44,487 nucleotides of DNA from Leptospira gomenensis (GCF_004770155.1 NZ_RQFA01000024.1:1-44487); one strand, 5' to 3'; numbered from the stretch's first letter, positions 8,653 to 17,164 are shown. Notes: generated from the sequence alone by a model not told the origin. Translations and numbers: made by a program.

Positions 8653-9629
8653 CAGGCCGCCTCCTCGTCTGGATACGGATTGAATCCGAGGAGCTCGACC
8701 ACGTCGAAGAAAATCACGATGACGTGAAGACAGTTCCTATGGAACGGAGTCCACTTCTCCAACTTCGGATATTTCTTAGATTTTCCTGAAATGGAATAGA
8801 TGTGTCCTTCGAACTTCTTGCAGATTTCTGTAAGCGTATCGTGATCGGAAACTTGAACGAGATCGTTTCCGGTATGCTCGGCGTATTTCTGAACACCCGC
8901 GGTTTGCGCTTCCCGCAGGCGTGTGCGCGTGAGCATCTCCGAATAGGAAGAAACGTTGTAGTTTCTTCCGTTGATCTCGAGGTAGTTCCCGTCCGAAATC
9001 CCGTCTCGTTTGAGTTTTCTCCGGAATGTTTTTTCCAGATTATCCTTTGCGGTCTTCCAGTTGTTATCCGTCAAAATTCCTTCTGCGAGTTGACGATTGA
9101 TCTTCGCTTCCGCGATGACCTTCTGTTTCGTCGCTTTAAACACGGACTCGATCTTCTTCTTTCCTCCGGAGGCGGCCGCCTCGAGGTAAGAAAGAGAGTC
9201 TTCGTAAATTGCGTTCACGACGTTTTCGTCAACGAACGGACCTTGGATCCGTTTCAATTTCCCGGAAAACCGTGGATCTCTTTTGAGCCGGCTATAGATT
9301 CGGTCTGAATTCAGAACGAAGTCCGCGAGAGTTGTTCCTTGAACGAAACCTTTCTCAGCGAGGCTCGGGAATCCATCTTTCCAAATCTGTACCAGATCGT
9401 CGAGGATCGCGTTCGCCTGCAAGAGCCGGTCGCTCCAATACCTTTGAGAGGAGCTCCCGTTCTCGATCGCAGTCTTCACGAGTTTGTCGAGACGTTTCTG
9501 GACAGTCTTGAAATTGGAAAGGAGGAGCTTGTATTCCTCTTTCAAACGGGAAGAGTCGAAGGGATTTTCAACCTTCTTCCCTCTTCCTTCGAAGTTATAC
9601 TCCCAGCCTTCGCCCGGTTCCTTAGCCAT
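8652..9629 (-). CDS. MuF / SPP1 gp7-like minor head protein
   Basis: 325 residues. The N-terminal two thirds are helical; the C-terminal region has the MuF signature: a TRTRLREAQ helix, then ICKKFEGHIYS, then TPFHRNCLHVI with the conserved His and Cys. Mu gpF and SPP1 gp7 proteins ride with the portal and help DNA ejection or head assembly. It is a few genes downstream of the portal and next to head completion genes, as expected. Start at 9629 overlaps the preceding gene by 8 bases. Confidence 0.75.
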   Translation of the reverse strand: MAKEPGEGWEYNFEGRGKKVENPFDSSRLKEEYKLLLSNFKTVQKRLDKLVKTAIENGSSSQRYWSDRLLQANAILDDLVQIWKDGFPSLAEKGFVQGTTLADFVLNSDRIYSRLKRDPRFSGKLKRIQGPFVDENVVNAIYEDSLSYLEAAASGGKKKIESVFKATKQKVIAEAKINRQLAEGILTDNNWKTAKDNLEKTFRRKLKRDGISDGNYLEINGRNYNVSSYSEMLTRTRLREAQTAGVQKYAEHTGNDLVQVSDHDTLTEICKKFEGHIYSISGKSKKYPKLEKWTPFHRNCLHVIVIFFDVVELLGFNPYPDEEAA

Positions 9630-10044
9630 TAGATCGAGTCCTCAAAGGTCTACGAAGCGGAGTTATCACTTCCCACGTTTTCAGTAAGTTGATAACACGA
9701 TCCGGCCATTCAGGAAAGTTCGAATTCCGGTATCCGTCAGCGTTCGCCATTTTCAAGACGTTCGGAGAGAAATAATTCTCCTCGTAATCGTTGGATTTCA
9801 CTCCCGCGAGAGAGGGGTCTCGTTCCGATCGAGCGCTGATTCGGAAATACGCGAGTTCGATCACGGCTTTTTTCAGAGTTTCGGATTGTCGGTCCTGCTC
9901 CGGAATTCGTAACTTTGGGTGAATCAGAACATCATCCTCAGCACCGAGAAGAAGCGCGCGGCGTCGCTCGGTGGATTTGGATTCCCAATCGGCCCGATCC
10001 CGGGCGCGATTATAGGAGTCTGCTTCGTTCAAAGTTACGATCAC
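9622..10044 (-). CDS. Head-tail connector / adaptor-like protein
   Basis: 140 residues beginning MIVTLNEADSYNRARDRADW, helical, rich in Arg and Glu. A short all-helical protein right after the major capsid gene is usually the adaptor (HK97 gp6 or SPP1 gp15 type) that docks on the portal. The residues TLNEADSYN resemble the start of DnaT-like or head-tail connector proteins. Context-based call. Confidence 0.5.
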   Translation of the reverse strand: MIVTLNEADSYNRARDRADWESKSTERRRALLLGAEDDVLIHPKLRIPEQDRQSETLKKAVIELAYFRISARSERDPSLAGVKSNDYEENYFSPNVLKMANADGYRNSNFPEWPDRVINLLKTWEVITPLRRPLRTRSNG

Positions 10045-10049
10045 GGTTC

Positions 10050-11123
10050 TTACGCCAGATCCAGTTCCAAAATCTGATCAGTGTCTCCGATTCCCGCTCC
10101 TCTCCAAGAGTATCTTGCGAGAGCGTAGTTCAGAGTCAAAGGATCCGTAACGGCGTATTCTTCCATTTCGGATTCGATACCCATTTGGATTTTTCTTCCA
10201 GGTAGGATGATCTTTACCTTGTTTTCGTCTGGAATGGCCTTTCCGTTCCAAGTGTAGAGCGGATTGATGCTCCAATCTAAGGCTTGTTTAGAACCTTGGA
10301 TAGGTTGGATCAAAGTGTTCATCACTTTGGAGATCACAGATTTCTTTTTTGGAGAAGCGAGAACGACAAGACTCGGGTTCGACATGTTTCCGTAAGGACG
10401 AGTTTTCAACTTCTCTGCTACCTTCGCACAGCCAAGGTTGAAAAGACGGATATAGTTTTCCGTTTCTGAAAGCCCCGCAACTGTGGAGAATGCCTGGTAG
10501 TAGCCGTTGGATCTACCCAAGGCGGCCGCGCCATGTAAAAGAGCTCCGTGATTGTCTCCCATCAGTTGATAGTAGGCAAAACGGAATTCCTTCGCCGCGT
10601 CTACGATGCGCCAAATTTTACGGTAACGAATCGTGTCGTCGTTCACTCCGAGAGCCGCACCGAAACGATTCAGTTTTACCTGCATCGCATCGCCGGTGAT
10701 CCCACCGATCTCCACTCTCTCACCTTCCACGAGCCGTTTCCAAACGATTCCGGAATGGATGTTTGCAATCTCGAAATAATCGAGACCGGGCGTAGTGGGG
10801 ACTTGGTCAAAGATCGCGTTGTAAAACAGGTCGATTTCTGCGTCCGAATCAACGTAGATGCTCACGTTATCGGTGAACAATTCAGGAAGATCGCCTTTTA
10901 CAGTTCCGCCGTTAAACGCTTGGAGCTTTTGTTTGTTCCCTTTGAAGGCTTGGAGCTTCTTTTTTGCGAGACGCTCTGGACGACCTACGAAGTGGTCGAG
11001 GAGCTTGTTCATGTCTTTTCTCGCTTTGATTCGGAGTTCCGCGTCTTTTCTCGGATCCTTGAAGGCTTGAAGAGCGAGCCAGAATTTTTTCTCTTCCCCT
11101 TCCTCGATTAGTAAATCAGCCAT
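10050..11123 (-). CDS. Major capsid protein
   Basis: 357 residues placed between cement and adaptor genes. The first 80 residues are charged and helical and contain the tetrapeptide LQAF three times (residues 18-21, 57-60 and 67-70). The rest is mixed and lacks membrane segments, with an HK97-like layout by impression. The N-terminal region looks like a removable scaffolding or delta domain: the same LQAF occurs at the protease-scaffold junction of the protease gene. Mature capsid would then begin near residue 70 (NGGTVKGDLPELF). Two bases separate it from the cement gene, so both are made in quantity together. Confidence 0.8.
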   Translation of the reverse strand: MADLLIEEGEEKKFWLALQAFKDPRKDAELRIKARKDMNKLLDHFVGRPERLAKKKLQAFKGNKQKLQAFNGGTVKGDLPELFTDNVSIYVDSDAEIDLFYNAIFDQVPTTPGLDYFEIANIHSGIVWKRLVEGERVEIGGITGDAMQVKLNRFGAALGVNDDTIRYRKIWRIVDAAKEFRFAYYQLMGDNHGALLHGAAALGRSNGYYQAFSTVAGLSETENYIRLFNLGCAKVAEKLKTRPYGNMSNPSLVVLASPKKKSVISKVMNTLIQPIQGSKQALDWSINPLYTWNGKAIPDENKVKIILPGRKIQMGIESEMEEYAVTDPLTLNYALARYSWRGAGIGDTDQILELDLA

Positions 11124-11125
11124 TC

Positions 11126-11485
11126 TTAAATACCGAGAAGGCCGTTAAATCTAAAACGGACTTCAGTTTCGTTCGCCGCGGATGCTTCGAGAGCAATGCC
11201 GCATTTTGTATTTCCGGAAGCTGTTTTCGTCAGACCGGATCCGTCACCCGCCCAATACAGAGTGTCGAATTGTGCGAATACATCCGCGGGATTCGATTTC
11301 GTGCCGAAGGCTTTTATTGCCTCGAGGTGGGCGGTCACTGTTTCGCCGGCTTTCCCGTATGCGTAAGCTGCATAGAGAATGTTTCCGGATTTAATAACCT
11401 GCCCTTTTACGAGGCCGCCGACGGGAGCGGTAACTTGTGCTTGGGGTTCTTCACCTGGTTGAGGATCGATGATAATTTTAGCCAT
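11126..11485 (-). CDS. Capsid cement protein (DUF2190-like)
   Basis: 119 residues, beta-rich, with the features of the DUF2190 cement family: an APVGGLVKGQVI segment, alanine/glycine-rich middle (ILYAAYAYGKAGE) and a GIALEASAANETEVRF stretch toward the end. Such proteins decorate or stabilise the head and are encoded directly upstream of the capsid protein, as here. Start overlaps the previous stop (TGATG). Confidence 0.7.
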   Translation of the reverse strand: MAKIIIDPQPGEEPQAQVTAPVGGLVKGQVIKSGNILYAAYAYGKAGETVTAHLEAIKAFGTKSNPADVFAQFDTLYWAGDGSGLTKTASGNTKCGIALEASAANETEVRFRFNGLLGI

Positions 11486-11673
11486 CAGTTCGCCTCGTTA
11501 GGTGTCTCGGAAGAAGCCGGTTTGGTTTCATCCTCGGTTTTCGTTTTTGGAGACTTCGGGCTCTTCGCCTCGTTAGGTGTCTCGGAAGAAGCCGGTTTGG
11601 ACATGGCTTCTCGTAGATCCTCACGAACCGGATTGAGCTTTGTGTCGAAGTCGTTTAGAGATAATTGGCCCAT
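11485..11673 (-). CDS. Small head-region protein with an exact internal repeat
   Basis: 62 residues starting MGQLSLNDFDTK. The start at 11673 is chosen over a longer frame because GAGG lies six bases upstream. The C-terminal half is low complexity (Ser, Pro, Lys, Glu) and holds KPASSETPNEA twice, encoded by an exact 37-bp direct repeat. No family recognised; the disordered tail suggests a structural or binding peptide. It lies before the cement gene and after an intergenic gap with a possible promoter. Confidence 0.55.
   Translation of the reverse strand: MGQLSLNDFDTKLNPVREDLREAMSKPASSETPNEAKSPKSPKTKTEDETKPASSETPNEAN
11489..11525 (-). repeat. 37-bp direct repeat, copy 1
   Basis: Identical to 11564-11600, with copy starts 75 bp apart, inside the small gene at 11485-11673. 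It encodes one copy of KPASSETPNEA. Exact identity at synonymous sites points to a recent duplication. Confidence 0.9.
11564..11600 (-). repeat. 37-bp direct repeat, copy 2
   Basis: Second copy of the exact 37-bp repeat at 11489-11525. Flanking bases differ on both sides, so the repeat ends are sharp. Confidence 0.9.
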
Positions 11674-11770
11674 ACGGTACCTCGATGTTGATGTAACGTA
11701 TGGAAACGAGTTTGGGAGAAGAGAAGGTGCCCAATACACCGAGGCGGGATGACTGCCCGTACAGATGTTT

Positions 11771-11800
11771 CATAAACACTCAATTTTTCTAATGCGTCAA
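11771..11800 (-). promoter_or_regulatory. Possible promoter ahead of the capsid genes
   Basis: In the 132-bp gap before the small head gene the minus strand has TTGACG at 11800-11795 and, 18 bases on, TTTATG. The -10 match is poor, so this is a weak candidate. The gap is one of few in the structural operon, and a booster promoter for capsid and cement would make sense. Confidence 0.25.
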
Positions 11801-11805
11801 TTCTT

Positions 11806-12237
11806 TTATTTGGCACATAGAAGGATCCGAAATCTTACTTCTTTCTCTTCCGTTTCGGAAATAGATGTTGGATCCGCTGGTCGAATTTCGATTGAACTTA
11901 CTCCGCCGCTCTTCGCGAAATATCCGTTATCCGGAATCTCGACCGGGTTCCCATTTAGACGGAACGTGAATGGAGCTCTTTTTCCTTTTACAATCTTACT
12001 TCCTTCGATGAGTGAACTCTCGTTCCAAAGACATTCGATCTCGAGGTATTCAATTTTCTCAAATTCCGGAAATGAAAAATTCTTATAATCATCGGAGAAT
12101 CGCGCGCGATAGAATCCCTGCTCTCCCTCTTCGTAACCGTAAAGCTCTTCCGTTGGTTCCAAAAAATCTTTTTGGATAATCGCCTGAGTTTCGTCGTCAA
12201 TTAAATCGACGACCTTTCGTATGCGCGCAGCCTTCAA
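11806..12237 (-). CDS. Unknown head-region protein
   Basis: 143 residues starting MKAARIRKVVDLIDDETQ, then beta-rich with a segment RLNGNPVEIPDNGYFAKSGG. It follows the protease-scaffold gene by three bases. Not recognised. A minor head or capsid-decoration role is possible from its place between scaffold and cement genes. Confidence 0.55.
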   Translation of the reverse strand: MKAARIRKVVDLIDDETQAIIQKDFLEPTEELYGYEEGEQGFYRARFSDDYKNFSFPEFEKIEYLEIECLWNESSLIEGSKIVKGKRAPFTFRLNGNPVEIPDNGYFAKSGGVSSIEIRPADPTSISETEEKEVRFRILLCAK

Positions 12238-12240
12238 AAA

Positions 12241-12873
12241 TCAGTCCTCGTCTTTCGGAAGAGACAGAGAATTCTCGGACTCTTCTTCGTCCTCGTCTTC
12301 TTCTTCAAGATAGTCTTTTGTTTCTGTGGATTCTTTTTGAGGAGTTTCCTTCCCTTTAGAATCCTTGAACCAATCCTCACGAAGTTTCTTTGCCTGTGCT
12401 TCGCCTTGGTGGCGAGCGATGACTTTCAATTCCGATTCGACTACCTTATCCACAAAGGTGGAGATCGCTTTCGTCTTATCGGTTTTGTATGTCTCCATGT
12501 CGAGCTCTTGGATTCGGGATTCCAATTCCTTACGAACGGCTTCAGGAAGTTTCTTTCCCTTCACAGATTCTAAAACCGAAGATGTTGCGTTCGCTCTTTC
12601 TGTGCGAAGCGTGATTTCTTTCCTCTCCGCTTCGATGTCAGTCATGGCCTTATTGACCTTCTCCTGATGGTCGTTCAGGAGCTTACGAATGGATTTCTCA
12701 CCATTCTTATAGTGGCCCTTCCCGGTCCCTTTGGCGTTCTCATCTTCGATAAAATCGGGCATGTAACGGTCTTCGGGAAAAACCATTCCTACGTGGACAT
12801 CTTTGTTCTTTGTGATCCAGCTTCGGACGATGTCGGTATTCAGCGCGGCCAGGATTTCTTCGATTGTGGGCAT
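12241..12873 (-). CDS. Scaffolding protein from internal start (nested gene)
   Basis: ATG at 12873 (codon 202 of the fusion) starts MPTIEEILAALN and is preceded by AAAAGGAAAATCAAAT, a good ribosome site with AAGGA about ten bases upstream. It would give 210 residues comprising only the charged helical scaffold part. This is the arrangement of lambda C/Nu3, where the scaffold is the 3' part of the protease gene made from its own start. Confidence 0.65.
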   Translation of the reverse strand: MPTIEEILAALNTDIVRSWITKNKDVHVGMVFPEDRYMPDFIEDENAKGTGKGHYKNGEKSIRKLLNDHQEKVNKAMTDIEAERKEITLRTERANATSSVLESVKGKKLPEAVRKELESRIQELDMETYKTDKTKAISTFVDKVVESELKVIARHQGEAQAKKLREDWFKDSKGKETPQKESTETKDYLEEEDEDEEESENSLSLPKDED

Positions 12874-13476
12874 ATTTGATTTTCCTTTTGGATTTTCTGT
12901 CGTTGTGTTTGGTGTGAATGCTTGAAGTTCTGAGAGAGCTCGAACGCCGGGGAATCCGGGTGAATCCTTGGATGATTCGCCGAGGGCAATGGCCGAGATG
13001 GCTTCGATTGTTTTGCCGATAAACTCTGCGACTGGAGAAGCGCTTTCGTCTTCGTCTACGTCCGCGTCGAACTCCATGGATACGATATCCTTTTTTTGAA
13101 CGAGGGCTTTCTTCGATTCGGGGAACGCTCCGATGATTGCTTTCGTCATCTTGCCATCCATTTCGAGATCGATGATCTTTACGATTTCTCCGTGTTCGAT
13201 GCGGCCGTCTTTGGAGTTGTCTTTTCCGTGACCTTCAAAGAACGGAATCCCCGGTTTGAGGGGTGCGGATTGCACCGCCTCTTTCTTCCAGTTGATATCA
13301 ATGGCACGGCCTTCCGTTACAGAGAAAGGTTTCGAAAGGCCTTCTTGGATTGCGATCCATGCTTTTAGGAATGGGGTTTTGAACTTCGTTTTGAGTTTCT
13401 CGAATTCGGAAACGGACAGGTGGTCCTTTATGAAGTTATCAGGGAGGGAAAAACTTTGGAGTTTAAGCTGCGGCAA
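12241..13476 (-). CDS. Capsid maturation protease fused to scaffold
   Basis: 411 residues. Residues about 1-170 look like a prohead protease: candidate catalytic His83 in FFEGHGKDNS (or His95) and Ser133 in KDIVSMEFDADV. From about 200 on the protein is highly charged and helical (KLRE, EAERKEI), ending in an acidic tail, as in scaffolding proteins. LQSF occurs at residues 6-9 and LQAF at 184-187, between the two parts; LQAF is also in the capsid protein three times. A strong internal start at 12873 would release scaffold alone. The start overlaps the portal gene by 14 bases. Confidence 0.7.
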   Translation of the reverse strand: MPQLKLQSFSLPDNFIKDHLSVSEFEKLKTKFKTPFLKAWIAIQEGLSKPFSVTEGRAIDINWKKEAVQSAPLKPGIPFFEGHGKDNSKDGRIEHGEIVKIIDLEMDGKMTKAIIGAFPESKKALVQKKDIVSMEFDADVDEDESASPVAEFIGKTIEAISAIALGESSKDSPGFPGVRALSELQAFTPNTTTENPKGKSNMPTIEEILAALNTDIVRSWITKNKDVHVGMVFPEDRYMPDFIEDENAKGTGKGHYKNGEKSIRKLLNDHQEKVNKAMTDIEAERKEITLRTERANATSSVLESVKGKKLPEAVRKELESRIQELDMETYKTDKTKAISTFVDKVVESELKVIARHQGEAQAKKLREDWFKDSKGKETPQKESTETKDYLEEEDEDEEESENSLSLPKDED

Positions 13477-14857
13477 GGTGATTCATTTTCTCTTTCGTTC
13501 CTGCTTTTTGTTTCGTGGTTTGTTGGTTAGGATCTTGGTTCTGATTCGAAAAATCCGATTCAGCGGCTTGGTTCTTTTTCTCGCCCTCTGCTTCGAGGCG
13601 TTCCTTGATAACTTCTGGATCCACTCCTGGGAACATCTCGATCATTGTATCACGGTCGATGAGTCCTTCTTGATAGAGTGGTAGCCAATAGGTCGCAATC
13701 ATTTGAAGTTGGATCATCGTAGCGAAAGGCAAGTTAATCGAGATTCCGGCCTCCTCGAGAAACTCGATGGAATATCCTTGGAGGAGCATCGCTTTGATGA
13801 TAAGTTCGTAGAGGTTTTCTTTCCAGATTTCCCGGATCCCGGTGATCGCTGTATTGATTTGTTCGAGCGTTGACTCTGCGCCGGCGTTCGTTCCGAAAAG
13901 AGAAATGAAACCGAGAAGATGGATCGGCGTTCCCGATGCACCGGAGACTTTCTGGATCCGGACATTGAATTCCTTAAGGAAGGATTCCGCTCCCGCTCCG
14001 GATGGTTCGAGGAACTTCCACTCTACCGGCGAAATCATCATCTGGCCCGGTTCCCAATTCGGATCTCCGTCCGGAATCTCGTTTCCTTCTTCGTCGCGTT
14101 TTAAAGGAGTCATGATCAGCTGGATCGTGGCCTCTGCATCCTCGATCGTGGAAGTTTTTCCGACCGGAGTCGGGATCCCGAAAAGGTTGTTTGAGTTTGC
14201 GAATTTCTCGAGGATCTCATCCAGGCGGTCGAGATCCGGAAGAATGTTTCCAAGTTTGGGATTTTTTCCGAAGTTCACGAGTTGGAAGTTCTTATAATCG
14301 AGAGATTGTTCTTTCCCCCCCTTCTCGTTTTTCCATTTGAGCTGGATTACGGTTTCTTTGTCTTCCGGAGAGAGAACGGTTTCGTATTTGTAGAGGTCTT
14401 TCCGGAGATACTTCACTCGGACGTAATCACGATTGAAAAGGATGTGTTTGGTTTTTGTGAGGTCGAGCGCGACTTCGGAATCGAATAGGCCGTTCCGAAC
14501 GTGATTTTGAAAACCGGAGGAATAAAGTTTATTGTATTCGAGGAAGCGTTTGATGTCGTCTTGGAGAGTTTTGAATTTCGTGTCTTCTTTCGAAGTGAGC
14601 GATACGTTTACGCCGTTCCCGGAAATCCAGGTGACGAGGTTATCGATCACGGTTCGGGTGAGCGAGAAGCCTTTGTCTACTTCGGCTTCGTATTTAGCCC
14701 GTAAAGCGCGACGTTTGGACTCGGGGGTTTTGTAGGTTTTGGAGAGGTAGGAATCGGAGCGAGTGATCGAACCGAGGATTTCCGCGCACGATCGAAAGCC
14801 TTCGACAGTGGCTTGTAGAATTTTGCGACCTGCTTTCTTGGCTTTAATCCCGAACAT
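13463..14857 (-). CDS. Portal protein
   Basis: 464 residues, directly after the terminase in the packaging order. It has the portal layout: charged helical N-terminus, a wing with VKYLRKDLYKYETVL strands, a long central helix region (DLDRLDEILEKFANSNN), the GASGTPIHLLGF segment before a TLEQINTAITGIREIWKENL helix, and a glutamine-rich disordered C-terminus. It ends 13 bases inside the next gene. A promoter-like TTGACA lies upstream, and AAAAGGAAACGT precedes the ATG. Confidence 0.8.
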   Translation of the reverse strand: MFGIKAKKAGRKILQATVEGFRSCAEILGSITRSDSYLSKTYKTPESKRRALRAKYEAEVDKGFSLTRTVIDNLVTWISGNGVNVSLTSKEDTKFKTLQDDIKRFLEYNKLYSSGFQNHVRNGLFDSEVALDLTKTKHILFNRDYVRVKYLRKDLYKYETVLSPEDKETVIQLKWKNEKGGKEQSLDYKNFQLVNFGKNPKLGNILPDLDRLDEILEKFANSNNLFGIPTPVGKTSTIEDAEATIQLIMTPLKRDEEGNEIPDGDPNWEPGQMMISPVEWKFLEPSGAGAESFLKEFNVRIQKVSGASGTPIHLLGFISLFGTNAGAESTLEQINTAITGIREIWKENLYELIIKAMLLQGYSIEFLEEAGISINLPFATMIQLQMIATYWLPLYQEGLIDRDTMIEMFPGVDPEVIKERLEAEGEKKNQAAESDFSNQNQDPNQQTTKQKAGTKEKMNHLAAA

Positions 14858-14928
14858 ACGTTTCCTTTTGAAAGACGTATGGTAACGGACCGCTGAGGCT
14901 ACGGTATGCCAAAGGAGAGAACGGATTC

Positions 14929-14958
14929 AGTTTAGGAATACGATTTTCCATTTGTCAA
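14929..14958 (-). promoter_or_regulatory. Candidate late promoter ahead of portal
   Basis: Minus strand: TTGACA at 14958-14953 (perfect -35, overlapping the terminase stop), 18-base spacer, TAAACT at 14934-14929. It lies in the 97-bp gap before the portal gene and would drive head and tail genes independently of the terminase. The -10 is only moderate. Confidence 0.45.
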
Positions 14959-16424
14959 CGTATTTTTTTACCCCAAGCGTTCCCGAGATTTAGGCTCACG
15001 CCTCCGGCTAACGTGCCTTCGAGTTTTTCCAGGGCCATCGTTGTCGTATCGAACTGATCGTCGTGTTTTCCGAAAGGGAACTCAACGTGTTCCCGAATCC
15101 ACTCCTCCTTCCATGCCGCGAAAAACGGGATCCAGACACGCATATCTTCAAAGACAGGCGAGACTGCTCTACCTCTATCTTCTTTCGAATTTGAGCCTGG
15201 CTCATAAGGAACGATTCCGGGAATCTTATTTCGAAGCATGGTAAGAACCGCCGCTCCATTTGCTTTCTTCTCGATGTATATTTTCGTCGTAAGCGGCCAC
15301 CGGCGTTTCATATCGATGATCGCGTTTCGGGTCGCGATAACATCCATCTGCTTTCTGACGCGATCAAGAAGGTAGCATCCACGACCGATCTTACACCAAA
15401 CGGCTCCGACGACGAAGTCGGAGTTCTCGGTATCGTCGAACGTGAGATCCCATGTTTGAATGATTGTTTGTTTTCCGGGCGGTAGCTCCGTCCATTCCTG
15501 AATCCATTCCCTCTTGATGATCCCACCGTCGCCGGCAATTGGATGTTGTTGGTAGAGGGCTGAGAAAAAAAACGTTCCAAGGCGTTTCCGGATTCTGTTC
15601 AGTTCCGCGACCGGGTAACGTTCTGGGCAGAGCGCTTCCCCTTCTTTCCTCCAATCCGGTTCGAGCGTGCAGGATTTCGGGAATGCAAAATGCAGATTCG
15701 TTTTGAGTGCTTCGAAATTGACGATGTGCCAGGATTCCGTTCCACCGTCCTCATCGCTTTCCTGTTCAAGCATCCAGCCGGCGAGATCGTAAAGACTCCA
15801 GCGAGTCATACACAGGATTATCGCGGCGTCCGGTTCTTTCCGAGTGTAGAACGTGGAAAGATACCATTCGATGATAGCTTGACGAATTGTCGGAGATTTC
15901 GCCTCTTTCCAGTTTTTGAGCGGATCGTCGATGATCCCGATATGGAATCCCTTTCCGGTTATAGATCCGTCAACGCCGGCCGACCACATCTCGCCGCCAT
16001 GATACGCGGACCAGTGGTCTTTTTTCTTTGTGGCGACTTCTCCACCGGATTTCATAAAGAAATCCCGGGCTACTCGACCGAAAGTGAAAGCGAGCGAAGC
16101 TGAATACGAACAAAGTCCGATGTTCCACCGGCTTCGATAGTATTGCACGTACGCCGGAAAGAGCCGAGAAACGAGTTCTGATTTCCCGTGTCGTGGCGGC
16201 ATGAAGATCATGAGCCGTTTTCGTTTCCCCTCGACTACGAGTTGGAGCTGTTCGATTAGGATTTCAGTGTGCCGGTAGAATTTGAAGTGCGAGGCATAGA
16301 TCGCGATCCATTCCCGGAAGGTGAGTTTTCTTCCGGTGTCTTCTTCCTTTCTCCGGCGTTTGAGCTCTAAGGCAACCTTAGCCTTTAACTCAATCGGAAT
16401 TTTGAGTATTGAGGAAATCGCCAA
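14955..16424 (-). CDS. Terminase large subunit
   Basis: 489 residues. The N-terminal ATPase has Walker A MPPRHGKSE (75-83), and an IIDD Walker B-like motif (D166-D167), followed by TRW coupling residues near 207-209. The C-terminal RNase H-like nuclease starts with TWDLTFD (D326) and ends with KHDDQFDTTTMALEKL, supplying the other metal-binding acids. This is the packaging motor that cuts and translocates DNA into the prohead. It overlaps the small-subunit-like gene by 35 bases. Length and motif spacing are complete. Confidence 0.92.
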   Translation of the reverse strand: MAISSILKIPIELKAKVALELKRRRKEEDTGRKLTFREWIAIYASHFKFYRHTEILIEQLQLVVEGKRKRLMIFMPPRHGKSELVSRLFPAYVQYYRSRWNIGLCSYSASLAFTFGRVARDFFMKSGGEVATKKKDHWSAYHGGEMWSAGVDGSITGKGFHIGIIDDPLKNWKEAKSPTIRQAIIEWYLSTFYTRKEPDAAIILCMTRWSLYDLAGWMLEQESDEDGGTESWHIVNFEALKTNLHFAFPKSCTLEPDWRKEGEALCPERYPVAELNRIRKRLGTFFFSALYQQHPIAGDGGIIKREWIQEWTELPPGKQTIIQTWDLTFDDTENSDFVVGAVWCKIGRGCYLLDRVRKQMDVIATRNAIIDMKRRWPLTTKIYIEKKANGAAVLTMLRNKIPGIVPYEPGSNSKEDRGRAVSPVFEDMRVWIPFFAAWKEEWIREHVEFPFGKHDDQFDTTTMALEKLEGTLAGGVSLNLGNAWGKKIR

Positions 16425-16866
16425 TCAAAACCTGGATAGGATCTTCACCGTTCGCTATACGTTTCAACTGAGTTTCCGAAAGTTTTTCCAGATTGAGTTT
16501 ATTAAGGAGGTCCACCGCTTCCGCGAGATTCCCTCCGGAGTGGTTTGAAATGAAAAGTGCCGCTTTCGCATCGCCTTCGGCACCGGCGTAGAATTGTCCT
16601 ATGACAAGGGTTTCCTGGCGGGTTGCGTTAGCCGGAATGATCCAGCCTTTCTTTCGAAGTTTGGCGATGAATTTTTCCGGCATCGGTTCTTCACCGAGTT
16701 TCGATACAACCGTTTTCCAGTTGAGGGAACCGGGTTTCCGCCCTCCTCCATGGCCGTCATTTCCTGGTTGGAACTGCGTTTCAGGTGGTGGGTTGTTTTT
16801 TCCGATCGGTGGGCTTTGATCCGGTTTTTTTCCCGGTTTTTTTTGTTTGGTCGGTTTTTTGCTCAC
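16390..16866 (-). CDS. Terminase small subunit-like protein
   Basis: 158 residues; the first 50 are lysine/proline/glycine-rich with a QPGNDGHGGGRKPGS segment typical of phage proteins upstream of terminase (DUF5681-like), then helical domains. It overlaps the large subunit gene by 35 bases. Start is GTG at 16866; an AGGAG lies 19 bases upstream and a GGGA-TTCT-TCCC hairpin fills the space, which may bring the site closer. DNA recognition for packaging is inferred from position. Confidence 0.55.
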   Translation of the reverse strand: MSKKPTKQKKPGKKPDQSPPIGKNNPPPETQFQPGNDGHGGGRKPGSLNWKTVVSKLGEEPMPEKFIAKLRKKGWIIPANATRQETLVIGQFYAGAEGDAKAALFISNHSGGNLAEAVDLLNKLNLEKLSETQLKRIANGEDPIQVLIGDFLNTQNSD

Positions 16867-16912
16867 GGGAAGAATCCCTATTTATCTCCTATCGTTCGTT
16901 GGGTAGTGGAAT

Positions 16913-17104
16913 TTATCTTGTGATTTTGAAAAAGTCTTTCTTATGGAAATTCGGATCGGTGGAAAGGGGCTCTGCGAACGCTTTTCCGCGACGTTCCCAT
17001 TCGATGGTCCAATACCTTTCCATAAATTCGAGTGAAGATTTGAAAAGCATTTCTCGTTTTATTTCGCGTCGATATCGTTGCGAATATTTCGAACGTTTGT
17101 TCAT
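16913..17104 (-). CDS. Small basic protein upstream of terminase
   Basis: 63 residues starting MNKRSKYSQRYRREIKREM, strongly basic, with aromatic residues in the middle. Start 17104 has GGAG five bases upstream; the longer frame is unsupported. No family recognised. It might be an accessory packaging or DNA-binding peptide. Confidence 0.5.
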   Translation of the reverse strand: MNKRSKYSQRYRREIKREMLFKSSLEFMERYWTIEWERRGKAFAEPLSTDPNFHKKDFFKITR

Positions 17105-17164
17105 GGAGTCTCCAATCTCACACTTCACAGTTTTACAGAAAAGGAAAGCGATTTTTGGAATTGG

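Noticed and set aside
13842..14297. Plus-strand frame opposite the portal
   Set aside because: Shadow of the portal gene without any family similarity or ribosome site.
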